Below, in pieces: positions 10,799 through 20,823 of a stretch of 64,000 bases of DNA. Positions within the stretch are counted from its first letter, which is position 1, and each line of letters starts with the position of its first letter. This stretch comes from Phanerochaete sordida (Eukaryota; Basidiomycota; Agaricomycetes; Polyporales; Phanerochaetaceae), in the NCBI GenBank assembly GCA_019973155.2, contig BPQB01000080.1, positions 86,144 through 150,143 of the forward strand, given 5' to 3'. The position numbers and the translations under genes are program-made. The notes below the pieces were generated by a model. The model saw nothing but the letters and a program-made list of their open reading frames with translations, was not told the origin of the DNA and ran no database searches.

Positions 10799-11434
10799 AT
10801 GTTCGTCTTAGCGCCTCTCGCCACGCTCGCGGCACTCTTCCTCACCGGTACGCCCTCCCCGTGTCCCTCCGTCGTCTTCCCGCGCTGACGATCCCGTAGT
10901 GCATGCACAGCTGCCCCCGGACTGCGCGCGCACCACGATCGTGCAGAGCGACGACACATGCAATAGCATCTCCGCGACGCAGCACGTCTCGACGTGCGTT
11001 ACTTTCCTGTGCGCAAAAAGCGGTCAGAGGCTGACGCGCGGACAGCTTCCAGCTCGCGCACGTCAACCCCGGCATCAACGCGGCGTGCAGCAACCTGCAA
11101 AAGGGACAGGTGCGTTGGTCGCAGGTCCTCGTGCACCATACGCATGGACGCTGATACGGCGGGGTGCGCCAGACCCTCTGCTTGGGCGTCGCCGGCCAGG
11201 ACTGCTCGACGGTGGACGTCGTGTCGAACGGCGACTCCTGCGCCACCATCGCGGGCGGCGCGGGCATTTCCGTGTCGACGCTCCTGCACAACAACCCGAA
11301 CGTCGATCCTGCATGCGATAACATCGGCATCGGGGAGGTGCGTCGCTTGGTGTGCGCGTCGTGGTGTGATGCTGAATTACTGGTGGGCGCTGCAGGTGCT
11401 GTGCACGGCGAATGTGCTCTTCGACTACACGTGA
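10799..11434 (+). CDS. Secreted two-LysM-domain protein, gene 2
   Basis: Exons 10799-10847, 10900-10993, 11046-11109, 11173-11337 and 11396-11434 (49, 94, 64, 165 and 39 nt) give 136 aa with the same architecture as gene 1: signal peptide, LysM1, LysM2, short tail ending in DYT. It is the most altered of the close trio. The LysM1 loop reads VQSDDTCNSISA (Asp in place of the usual Gly), and LysM2 reads VVSNGDSCATIA with an Asn-for-Gln type change. These positions lie in the loop that contacts the sugar in LysM folds, so binding may be weaker or altered; that is inference. It was duplicated together with about 400 bp of upstream DNA shared with gene 1. Confidence 0.92.
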
Positions 11435-12021
11435 GCTGAAAGGCGGTCCAAGATGTCAACGATTGGGTAAACAATGTGAGGAATGTTTTGTACTTTTAAT
11501 TGATGCGCTTTGAAGTCGCAAACGTTGGAGCGAAGCGTCTTCGAACGAAACGCGTGGATGGATCCCGCCAGTCATATCCGCAGTCTGCTCCGAACAGTTC
11601 GTTTACAGCTAGAATCGAGCCTGCAGCTGCAGAGCTCAAATCCGATGATTGAACATGGCCGAGTGACTAGTCGGAGCTGTAGGTAATCGCTCTGGGACTG
11701 ATATCGTACTCCCAGAAGCCATCAGGCTGGGACTGGGCTGGGCGTGATCACGTTAGACGAAAGGTGAACATTTGGAAGTGCGTACGTAGCGAGGCAGAGT
11801 GCAACGAAACCACTTGGGCGAGCTTGCTGAATACCAGACGAAGAGTTTGTGCATGTTCGAGAGAAAGAACGAATTCGGACACCGCAGGCTCCGCGGGCCA
11901 GACTCCAGTGCAGTCCGAATATTTGCCGAGCCGCGTCCCGCACTGTTATTCGAGTCATGCGTAATCTGTTCTCGTCTGTCTTCTCAACGTTCAAGTCTTG
12001 ACTCTGGACTATACTCTCACC
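11435..12021. other. Intergenic before the deaminase-like gene
   Basis: 587 bp with no recognisable coding signal; it should contain the promoter of the plus-strand deaminase-like gene. A pyrimidine-rich stretch precedes the start codon. Confidence 0.5.
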
Positions 12022-13256
12022 ATGTCGGGCTACGATATCGCTGGATATGCCGCCGACGCTTTGGCGTCCCTGACGACCGACGAGGTCGACTTTCTACGCG
12101 ACCTTCCGAAGGCAGAGCTGCACGCCCACCTGAACGGCTGTATCCCAATTGCCCTGCTCCAGAAGCTCGCAAACGAGGCCGATCTGTCGTCGTCTGCAGT
12201 CAGCTCCGACGTTGTGAAAGCCGGCATCGAGCGACTCAAGGCCGGCGTCGAGCTCAACGAGATCAACGACTTCTTCGGGCTCTTCCCCGCGATCTACGCG
12301 CTGACCGCGTCCCCCGCGACACTCGCGGAGGCGACGCGTGCTGTGCTCGCGCAGTTCCTCGAGTCGGACCCGCTCGCACCGCGCGGGCAGCCGATGGCGG
12401 CCTATCTCGAGCTCCGCACGACGCCGCGCGCGACGCAGGCGATGTCGCGTCGTGAGTACCTCGAGGCCGTCCTGGCTGAAGTGGAGCGGTACCCGCCAAC
12501 GCGAGCTGCGCTCCTTGTGAGCCTCGACCGGCGCATGGACGCGAGTGCCGCAGAGGAAGTCGTTGGGCTCGCCGTGCAGCTCAAGCAGGAAGGTCGCCGC
12601 GTCGTCGGTGTGGACCTTTGTGGAGACCCTCTAGTGAGTGCACTGCTTCGCTGTGAGCTCTTGTATCTGTGTGCCACCGATATTTACCTCAGGCGGGAAA
12701 CATGGCCGACTTTGAGCAATTCTTCCGGCGAGCGAAGGAGGCAGGACTCGGCGTCACGCTGCATATAGCTGAGGTATGTGCTATCCTTGTCGCGACGTCG
12801 TTTCGCTGACCTCGCCAGACTCCCGACAACACGCATGAAGACACCCTAAAGCTGCTCTCCTTCAAGCCTGATAGACTAGGACATGCGACATTCCTGGACG
12901 CCGGCGCGCGCGACGCAGTCTTCTCGAACAACGCCTGCGTCGAGATCTGCCTGACCTCTAACCTCCTCTGCAAGACCGCGAGCAGCCTAGAGCAGCATCA
13001 CATCCGGCATTACCTCGAAGCGAACCATCCAATAACGATTTGCGTGGGTGAACCCTACTTCTACTGCGATACCCATCTGACGAGTCGACAGACGGACGAT
13101 ACGCTACCCTTCCGCAACAACCTACTTGACGAGTACGCCCTGCTGCTCGCGAAGGCACCGCAGGGCCTCGGATTGACGAGGTTCGATGTCGAACGCATAT
13201 CTGCCATGAGCATGGCGTCGCGCTTTGCTCTTCCGGCGAGCCGTCCGACGGTGTAG
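12022..13256 (+). CDS. Adenosine deaminase-like protein (ADAL / N6-methyl-AMP deaminase type)
   Basis: Four exons: 12022-12633, 12693-12773, 12819-13043 and 13092-13256, giving 360 aa, the usual size. The metal-dependent TIM-barrel family hydrolyses adenosine or, for ADAL-type members, N6-methyl-AMP. Visible active-site elements are KAELHAHLNG with the HxH zinc ligands at residues 34 and 36, GVDLCGDP near residue 200, LHIAE with the catalytic-type Glu at 231, RLGHAT after it, CLTSN, and TDDT at 307-310 with the late Asp pair. The pattern favours the ADAL/MAPDA branch over classic ADA or adenine deaminase, but substrate cannot be fixed from sequence. It sits alone between LysM genes 2 and 3 and is a housekeeping-type enzyme. 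Confidence 0.9.
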
Positions 13257-14390
13257 CCGATGGCCAATCATTTGGTTGCTTTCTTGTGCTTTCTCTACTC
13301 ATGTCACTCATACTGATGTACAAGGCTACATAGATACATGTATCATATAGAAATAATCTCCGCTCTGCACTCGGCAGTTCTCAGCCGTGACTTCAACTTT
13401 CGCCGAGCAATGAGGCTCGCGTAAGAAATTGCGATACTTCCAATGAGCCTCATCGCGCTCTTGTGGTCGCAGCTCGCAGTTTGGGCTATACCAACTCGAG
13501 TCACCATGTCTGCCGATTTCAACACTGACGACATCGCGCGAAATCAGGGTGCGTACTCTCTCCCACTGAAGGTAAACTCAGTCAGCTGATGTCTCATGAC
13601 AGAACACACCTCGATGGCACTCCCGCCTGAGATTTCCGCCATAGACTTGGGGAGTCGAATGTGCGTCATCAAGTGGCCCACGTTTGCTCAGAGTCGAGTC
13701 GTTGGTGCCAAATACAAATCGGACCTCTAAGGAATGGCCATCGTGCGTGCCAGAGCTGCGCTCTCTCTGCGCGATTCGTCTGATGAACGGTGTTCCCTAA
13801 ATTCACCCGAGCTACGGAGTAACTATGACAGCTAGAAGTGAGATGAATTTGGTAGGAGGTGTAGTCACGCCTCGTCATGCAGCATCCTTGCATTTGACAA
13901 ACATTCAGAAAACACCAGATCACATCAGTCTTCCCTGCCTGATCATCTTTGTGGGGTGCAACACGCTGGACTTCCGCCCCTCGTCGGTCATTACACGCCC
14001 ATGGAACCGCGCGAAACGTTTAATTTCTTTCGGCACAGTTCTGCGTCGGCTGCGGCACGCCCAGCAATGCCCGCGGGGGTATTGACATAACGTTCGGGGC
14101 CAGCGACATCATGCTTCTTCGAATTCTGCGCGTCGGAGATTCCGGATGCTAGGTGCGGGGACGCTTGGCGGCTCAAGCGGGCCCTCTGGTATCCTTTCTG
14201 GAGTGGCGCACATCCTATGGGGGAACCGTGGTCTGGCCGGCCTACTTGGCCGGTACGAGGTTCGACTTCAGAGCCGAAAAGAGGGTCGGCGTGGACGCTG
14301 GCAAGGCGTATAAAAAGGCTGGCAGCAGCCAGGAGGGGCCTCAGAGCTCGGTCACTCAGCTTTACAGCCTTTCGATTCATCAGTCTCGCA
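13257..14390 (+). promoter_or_regulatory. Intergenic with LysM gene 3 upstream region
   Basis: Contains a diverged copy of the shared LysM upstream block at 13659-13687 (ATGTGCGTCA, then GGCCCACGTTTGC), 732 bp before the start, and a TATA box TATAAAAA at 14309-14316, 82 bp before the start. The rest shows little similarity to the upstream regions of the other LysM genes. No gene seen. Confidence 0.6.
13659..13687 (+). promoter_or_regulatory. Shared LysM upstream block, gene 3 copy (diverged)
   Basis: ATGTGCGTCA followed by GGCCCACGTTTGC; several changes relative to the other three, yet the spacing to the start (732 bp) is kept although the surrounding DNA has diverged. Confidence 0.5.
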
Positions 14391-15018
14391 ATGTTCGCCA
14401 CCCTTCAGCTCGTCGCCCTCACTCTTGTTGTTGCCGTCTCCGCGGGTAAAGCTCTCTGCACTCTCTCACATCCCTACCGCTAACGTCCGCTTCAGCATCC
14501 CCTGCGCTGCCCACCGACTGTGCGCGCGACTACACCGTCGTTTCGGGCGACACCTGCAACACCATCGGCGCTGCGGAGAAGGTCTCCCTGTAAGCTCGAC
14601 TGCCACCGCCGCCACGGCTGCCGCTGACCTCGCTACCTGACTTTCAGCTTCCAGCTGTTCCATGTCAATCCGGAGATTGACGCCAACTGCAGCGGCCTCT
14701 CCATCGGCGAGGTGCGCGTACGCCCTGAGGCCTGCTGCGCGGCGACTGACGCTTTTGGCGCAGGATCTCTGCCTCGGCCGGACCGGCCAAGACTGCACCG
14801 ACGTCTACGTCGTCCAGAGCGGCGACTTCTGCGCCAAGATCGCACAGACTGCGGGCATTCCTCTTGACACACTCCTCGCCAACAACGGCAACATCAACTC
14901 CGCCTGCTCCAACCTTGGTGTTGGCGAGGTATGCCACCGCTCTGCGCCCAATGCTTTGGTCGAGTCTCACTGTCGATAGGTCGTCTGCATCGCCAAGGAG
15001 GTCATCAAGTACACCTAA
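14391..15018 (+). CDS. Secreted two-LysM-domain protein, gene 3 (divergent)
   Basis: Exons 14391-14445, 14496-14589, 14648-14711, 14764-14928 and 14980-15018 give 138 aa. Only exon 1 differs in size from the other LysM genes (55 instead of 49 nt); the four internal and terminal exon sizes are identical, so common descent is clear even though the protein is the most divergent. Signal peptide, then LysM1 (YTVVSGDTCNTIGAA and HVNPEIDANC) and LysM2 (YVVQSGDFCAKIA and LLANNGNINSAC). The tail ends IAKEVIKYT, more basic than in the other three. Both LysM loops keep the SGDxC signature, so this copy may be the best-conserved binder. Confidence 0.92.
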
Positions 15019-15274
15019 GAGAGTCAGATCATGCATGAGTATACACAGATAGTATGCGATACGAGATGTCACGATTAGCATGTGGTCTGTAGTCTTGCAC
15101 AACGATTACGACCGTGTTTGAACAAACGCTGCGGGCGCTACGCGCCCTCGGGAAAGCGCGACGCCACGAAGGCTCACGCGTAACGGAGTGACGGGGCGTG
15201 ACGTTTCTGCGCTTGGTCTCGGTCGGCCATCACGCTCTCGGGTCCGCTCGTCCGCCGCGCTCACAGGCGGCGCA

Positions 15275-15924
15275 ATGCTGCAGGAACTCTCGCACATGGA
15301 CCGCATAACCCAACTCCAGGATGAGATACAGCAGGTGCCGCGCACTCATTTCTTTGCGGATTTAGCACGCACGGGCTCACGGGCGACAGCTCTTGACCAT
15401 CATGTCCAGCAGCATCGCGTACCTAACCGCGAAGGCGAACTTTGTGCAGGTCAGCGAGGAGGTGCCCATAACAAAGTCGCGCAACGCGGAGAAAGTTGAC
15501 CCGCCGGACGTGTTCGAAGGTAACCACGCCCTAGCTGAGCAGGGCGTAGCACGCTCATCACAGGACTGCAGAGAACAAGAAAGAGCTCGTGAACGACCTG
15601 CTCGTAAAGGCGAAGCAGGTCGAGTATCTGATCAACTCGCTCCCCGAGCCAGAATCCGAGGAAGCCCAGGTACGCTGGGATATGTGTCGGTATGAACGTC
15701 TGATACCAGCTGTCAGTTAGGCGATGCGGTTGCAAGACCTCGAGCACCAGATGTCCGCGGCAAACGAGGACTATTTGCGTGCTGTGAATCGTGCAAGTGA
15801 GCTCTCGAACAGTTGAAATCCCTTATGTAGTGTTGACTGTCTGTCAGAGGACCTGCACCGACGGATATCGGAGGTGTTGCGGAACATGCTGGACGAGTCC
15901 GATGGGCTAGACAACCCAGGCTGA
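15275..15924 (+). CDS. MED21: Mediator complex subunit 21
   Basis: Five exons: 15275-15334, 15390-15519, 15572-15669, 15721-15796 and 15848-15924, giving 146 a.a. MED21 (Srb7) pairs with MED7 in the middle module of Mediator and acts in RNA polymerase II transcription in the nucleus. Family landmarks are MLQELSHMDRITQLQDEIQQ at the start, then a stretch with IMSSSIAYLTAKANF. Near the middle come ENKKELVNDLLVKAKQVE and YLINSLP, followed by a C-terminal helix with ISEVLRNML. It is helical throughout with no membrane segment. ATG 15275 is preferred over 15296 because the MLQEL start is typical of fungal MED21. Essential gene wedged between LysM gene 3 and the first coiled-coil gene; the 252-bp gap on its right is convergent. 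Confidence 0.92.
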
Positions 15925-16176
15925 TAATCCCGTGACCTTACGCCTCGCAGAGTGCAGGGCCAAACTGGCTTTACGGTTTGTCAGTGTGTACTGGAGCAGG
16001 TATGCCGTTTAGACAAACTCATAGACGAGAGCGACGTCTGATGACGCCTTCGCAGTATACTAGTTCGCCACTGTCCCACATGCGTAGCACTGAAAGTTGA
16101 TAGTGACGGTGTATGACATTTCTGGGCCTTTTTAGTATATTTATTACATTTTTACTATATTTTCTACTGGTTTAAC

Positions 16177-18491
16177 TCATCCACCATCAGAGCCGCATAT
16201 CCGCAGCGCCGCCTCCAGCAACTTTATCCGATCTTTCACCTCGTCGCGCTCCGCGCGATGCAACGTCCCCTCGAACCCGATCCTCTGCTCGAGCCCGCGA
16301 TTCTCCTCCTCGAACCACTTCAGCCTCTTCGCGTACGCGTGCTGCAGCCGGGCAGTCTCGGCCTCCTGGGCCCCCAGCGCGCGCCACGCCTTGACGATCT
16401 CCGCAGAGATGCCCATGATGTCTGCGTCCCGCGCCGCGGTCTCCCGCGCGACGCCCTGCGCATCTTCACGGACCCTGTCGAGAGCGCGCCGCGCCTCGTC
16501 GAGAGCCGCGTCCTCCTCGGCCTGGGCTTCCAGCAGGGCGACCCGCGCCTGCGCCTCGGTGAGTCTCGCCAGGAGGTCGTCCGCGAGCGCGTCGTCTGCG
16601 CGGGCGCCGGCCTGGTAGGCCGCGACCGCCGCGCGGTGCTGGCGGCGCTCGGTGTCGTGTGCGTCGAGGACGGCCTTGAGCTCGGCCCGCGCCGCGTCGA
16701 GCTGAGCCTGATCCTTTGCCCAGCCGCCGCTCACCATCGTCAGGCGCCATTCGAGGCCTTGGCGCTCCTCCTCGAACTCAGTAAGAGCGTCTGGGGCCGA
16801 GGCGGTGAGTGCAGCTATCTCAACGTCGAGGGCGTCGAGGGCCGCTTCTTCTTGGGCGGCCCATGTCTCGAGGAAGGCTAGCTGTTCGGCCTCCTCGGCG
16901 CGCTCTGCGGCGCAGGTGTGCATGTGCTGGCGGTGCTCGAAGACGCTGAGGTCGAGCCGCTCTTGCACGTCGTTATATGCAGCGGTGGAATGAGCGAGGG
17001 AGTCGGTGAGGTCCGCGACGTCCTTCTCGAGGGCAGCGGTGTGTTCGTGGTCGACGGCGTGGATGTCGGTGGCGGCCATGAGCAGCGCGGCCTCGGCGAT
17101 CGCGCCGTCCTCAATCGCCTGGTTGATGTTAGCCTTCACTGCGGATGTCTCGCGCAGGAGGCTGTCGCGCTCGCCGACAAGGGAATCGTGGTCGGTGCGA
17201 GCGGTGGCTAGCTCTTTGTTGACAGAGGCGAGCTGAGCCTCGAGAGATGCCTCCTCCGCTCGAGCGGCGGCGAGTGCAGCGGCGTGTTCCTGCTCGTCCA
17301 GGTACTCCCGAGCAGTGAGGGCCGCGACCTGGAAGACGAGCCGAGCAAGATCCTTCTGACGCTCGATCGCCGCCGCCTCGTGCGCGGCAGCCTCAGCAGA
17401 GATCTCGTCTTGGAGAGCGGTGAGTGTAGCCTGGGCGGCGAGCCCCTCTGATGCCAGAGTCGCTGCAGTTTCTTGGTGAGCTTGGGTGTGCTCGGCGAGT
17501 TCGCGCCTGAGCGAGTCCTCTGCCTCAAGGAGGGCGGCGAGGTCCGTGTCGAGCGCGTCGAGCTCGGCGTCGTGGTCGACCAGCTCGTGGAGTAGCTCGT
17601 GTTCGACGTCGGCTGCCTGGGCAGCGTCGTCGGCGAGTCTGTCCTCAGTCTCTCTCACGCACGCAGAGGCCTGGGCGTAAAGATCCTGGACGTCCTTCAA
17701 GTCGGTGCGGAGGGTCTGAGCTTGCCTCTCTGCCGCGTCGAGCTCATCCTGCCACAATCCAGGTCAGTCTATGCGCACTGTGATCACCGCAAACAACATA
17801 CCTGAGCAGCTCGAAGCTTGACCGAGTTGTCGACGCTCGCTTGCTTCAGACGTGCGACCTTGATGTCGTTCTGGAGCAGCTTGCCCTCGATCGGTCCGAG
17901 GGAGATGGTGAGTTCCATCAGAGTCGTGACCTGCTCTGTATGGGCCTCTTCGAGCTCCGCGTTGAGTGCACGGTATTTTGAGATGACGGCTTCGAGATGT
18001 CCGGTGCCGGTGACGATCTTGAAGACTCTGTCGATGATGAACAGGAGAGCCCGCTGCCGGTCGGGAATCGTCAGCCTCGCACTTTCCGAGAGGAGGTAAG
18101 AGCTCACCGTGATCACCAAGAAGCCGAGGATGAGTATGGTCAGCATGAACCATGGCTTCGCTTCGTCGAACACGTCCCAGAGGAGCGTGGGCAGCCCAAC
18201 GTTGCGGACCATATGGCCGTCGATGCACACCGCGACGTTGGTTGCGGGATCGGCGGGCTTGCAGAGGTACCCGAAGTAGGGAGCGATGGTGTCGACAGCG
18301 GGATACCAGGGGAGTCGACCGTTCTTGGCGAGGTCGACGAGTTGGGGAACGAGGGAGCTCACGTCAGTGAAGGCGTGAGCGAGGAGGGGGAGAGGGTTTC
18401 CGGCAGTGCGCACACCGCGTGGCACGAACCGGTCGAGCCAGTCTTCGAGAGTGAAGAAAGGACCGAGGACTCTGTCCAGTACTGGATACAT
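16177..18491 (-). CDS. Membrane-anchored alanine-rich coiled-coil protein, copy 1
   Basis: Three exons on the minus strand: 18108-18491, 17802-18053 and 16177-17748, giving 735 aa. The N-terminal 128 residues start MYPVLDRVLGPFFTLEDWLD and end in a hydrophobic segment (WFMLTILILGFLVIT), a probable membrane anchor. The remaining 600 residues are almost continuous heptad-like Ala/Glu/Leu-rich helix with few prolines, a long coiled coil, ending in IKLLEAALRICG. I recognise no named domain. Two near-identical copies lie at 24.2 and 51 kb. The first intron is readable in frame here but not in the other copies, which shows that it is a true intron. Upstream of ATG 18491 the frame that is open in copies 2 and 3 is shifted, so this ATG is the safest start. 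Confidence 0.8.
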
Positions 18492-19288
18492 GATGGCTTT
18501 GGAGAAGGGGCGTTCGGGGGGTGCGGGCGTGTTATTGACCCTGCGGCTGACATTTCGAACTGGGCTGACAAGGAGCCAGCCGAACGCGGCCAGCTAGCCA
18601 GCTTAGGCCCTCCCAGGACCTGCGTCCGCGCTATCCTGCATTGATGCTGACCGTCAAGAAGGTGGCTGCTTGTTATATCAACAAGGGAGGGAGGCGAGGA
18701 TGTGTTCAGAGCGCACCTCTTGCTAGCCTCAACCTTGTCTCCATCTCCGCACCCTTCAAAGCATTCTCAGGCCGTCATTCCTACGCGTTCCCAGTGCGTG
18801 CTGCTGTAAGAACAAGGGGTCACGTCGTACACATGCATAGCGTGCGTGCACGATAAATTCTGGGTGTGACAGGCAAGGGCCCGACGCAGCATACAGGTAC
18901 GGAGAGGGAAGTCGCGGTTTGAGTCCGTTTGATGAGCATTGCTAGCGATATGAATGCACATTGTCGTAAAACGTGGGATCTTCCACGTCGAGATGCAGCT
19001 CAATACCAGCTAGAACGTGTCGGTGGTCGCGGACGGGAGCAAAGCGACGCGAGTGAATCGCGAAAGCGCCGAGAGGGTCGATCGCGTTGACCGCGACTGA
19101 CGCGCGCGGGGCAGACTAACGCGTAGCTGGGCCGCTCGTTTCCATGTGACACCAGAACTCACTCTTCAATTTGAACCTTTGAGCTGTATTTTATATCTCA
19201 AAGTCTGGACTGCAGGAAATAAATGACGCGAAATGCATGCACATACGCAGGCCGGAGACTTGGGCAGGCCGTCTCACTTAGCGGGTTA
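18492..19288. other. Intergenic left of the MITE
   Basis: The first 100 bp matches the 5' flank of the other two coiled-coil copies, so the duplication includes promoter-proximal DNA. The remainder has no recognisable gene. A pyrimidine-rich tract lies near 18720-18760. Confidence 0.5.
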
Positions 19289-19563
19289 CTGTAGAATTAC
19301 GACCAAATCGGACGGTGGTATGACAGTGACAGGTACGCACCGAACCGGATGACCGGATGACTACCGGATGACCTATGACATCCGGTCGCCATCCGGATGA
19401 CAGATAGCGGTCGCCGCAGGCGCGAAAAAATTTGGTATTTATTCGTATATTATTCTACATGTCATGACCGGATGCGCTTGCGATGACACCTGACAAGTGC
19501 AGTTTACCGGACCGGATGGAGGTCCTATGACCGATGACATCCGATTTGGTCGTAATTCTACAG
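19289..19563. mobile_element. Tc1/mariner-type MITE with TA target duplication
   Basis: A 275-bp element bounded by perfect terminal inverted repeats of at least 24 bp, starting CTGTAGAATTACGACCAAAT on the left and mirrored on the right. It is flanked on both sides by TA (19287-19288 and 19564-19565), as expected for Tc1/mariner insertion. No transposase frame fits inside, so it is non-autonomous. The interior carries several direct copies of CCGGATGAC near 19336-19400 and related units further right. Confidence 0.88.
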
Positions 19564-19697
19564 TACAGCCAACGACTCGAAGAATGATTCCGTCATATTC
19601 CCGCATGCATAGACACAAGGAGTTAGCGTCACAACACTTCTGCTTTCTTCGTACCAATTCCAGTACGGATGGGTGAATGCGACGCGACAAACAACAA

Positions 19698-20823
19698 CTA
19701 GTCGACTAGAGCAAGGAACTGCACAGCATGGTCAGCGACAAATCAGTGGGACGATGCAAGGGCAAGGACGCACAATTTCCGTCCAGGGTCCATCGCTCGC
19801 GTACTCAGTTTGGAACGCGTTCCCATCGGCCGGGGCGACGACGACGCCCTTCGAGGGCGACACGAAGAGCGGCACGTCGATACCTATAGCACGAAGTCAG
19901 CACAGACTTCTAGTTCATCGCGAGTTTCCTCACTGTCACCAGCCGGGTTGGTCCAGATGGCTGTATGGTGGTCGCGAGGTCAGTATATAGGCTCGTCGTA
20001 GAAAAGCTAGAGCCATGTACACGCACGTTGGAGGACGGGCTGGCCAGCCAGGGTCAGCTGTGTCCATGCCACGGATTCCCACTGTGGCAAATCAGCTCTT
20101 TTGCTCGTCGTGCCCGTCTAAAGGTCTAGACTCACCACAGCGGGAGAGCTATCGTACGTCAGGCCGCTGTCGATGGGCGTGGACAAGCCGTCGCCCACGG
20201 GAGTCGGGCTGAAAGCGAGCCAGCTGTGCAGCGCACGTCAGGTTCGACGTGCGTGTTATATCACAGAGGGCCAGCTTACTTGAGGCTGTCCCTTGCGTTC
20301 ACGGTAGGGTCGCCATTGCTCGCGTAGGAGGGATCGACGAGGCCGATCGCGTTGACGGTCGTGCCAGGGACGTTCCGGGCGTTCTACAAATAAGCGCAAT
20401 CAGCGGCTGCACCACTTGGGGCCTTGAGGACCTGCGAACAAAGACAGACCGACGCGCCGAGGAGGCGAGGAGGCCAGTTGGCAAGGCCGTCGGGCGCACA
20501 CGCGAAGATGCCCGTCAGGGCCTCGCTGGGGTCGGTCGTGACCCCGTACCCGTCGGTCCTGCGCACCCCGGTCAACTTCACAGACACATTTTCATGACAA
20601 AAATCGGTGGGACGTACTGGCCCCAAAATGGCACTCCCGCGGGACTGGCACTCAAGTACCCGAAGGTGGCGGTGTCTGTCCAGAGCTGGAGCTTGCTGGC
20701 GAGGAGGATCTCGCCGGCGGAGCCGCAGATGCTGGGCGATTGGCGGGCCGCGAGTGGCGGTACGCTGGCAGCAGCCGCAGCCGCGACGAGGAGGGCAGCG
20801 GTGAGAAGGCGAGTGAGGCTCAT
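19698..20823 (-). CDS. Unrecognised secreted protein, seven exons
   Basis: Proposed minus-strand exons: 20618-20823, 20450-20558, 20280-20383, 20136-20223, 20027-20081, 19774-19883 and 19698-19718. They total 693 nt (230 aa) and every junction keeps phase. The start gives a clear signal peptide (MSLTRLLTAALLVAAAAAAS), then AARQSP as a possible processing site. The mature part is rich in Gly, Ser, Thr and Asp, with segments such as TDGYGVTTDPSEALTGIFAC and GLVDPSYASNGD and one VVVAPADG stretch reminiscent of the small secreted family here. I do not recognise the family. The last two exons are least certain: another frame in the 143-nt fifth intron would give a different C-terminus. A TATA-like site lies just upstream near 20887 (complement). 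Confidence 0.55.

Noticed and set aside
19336..19500. Repeated CCGGATGAC units considered as a CRISPR-like array
   Set aside because: Short irregular spacing, no constant repeat-spacer pattern, eukaryotic genome; they are internal repeats of the MITE.
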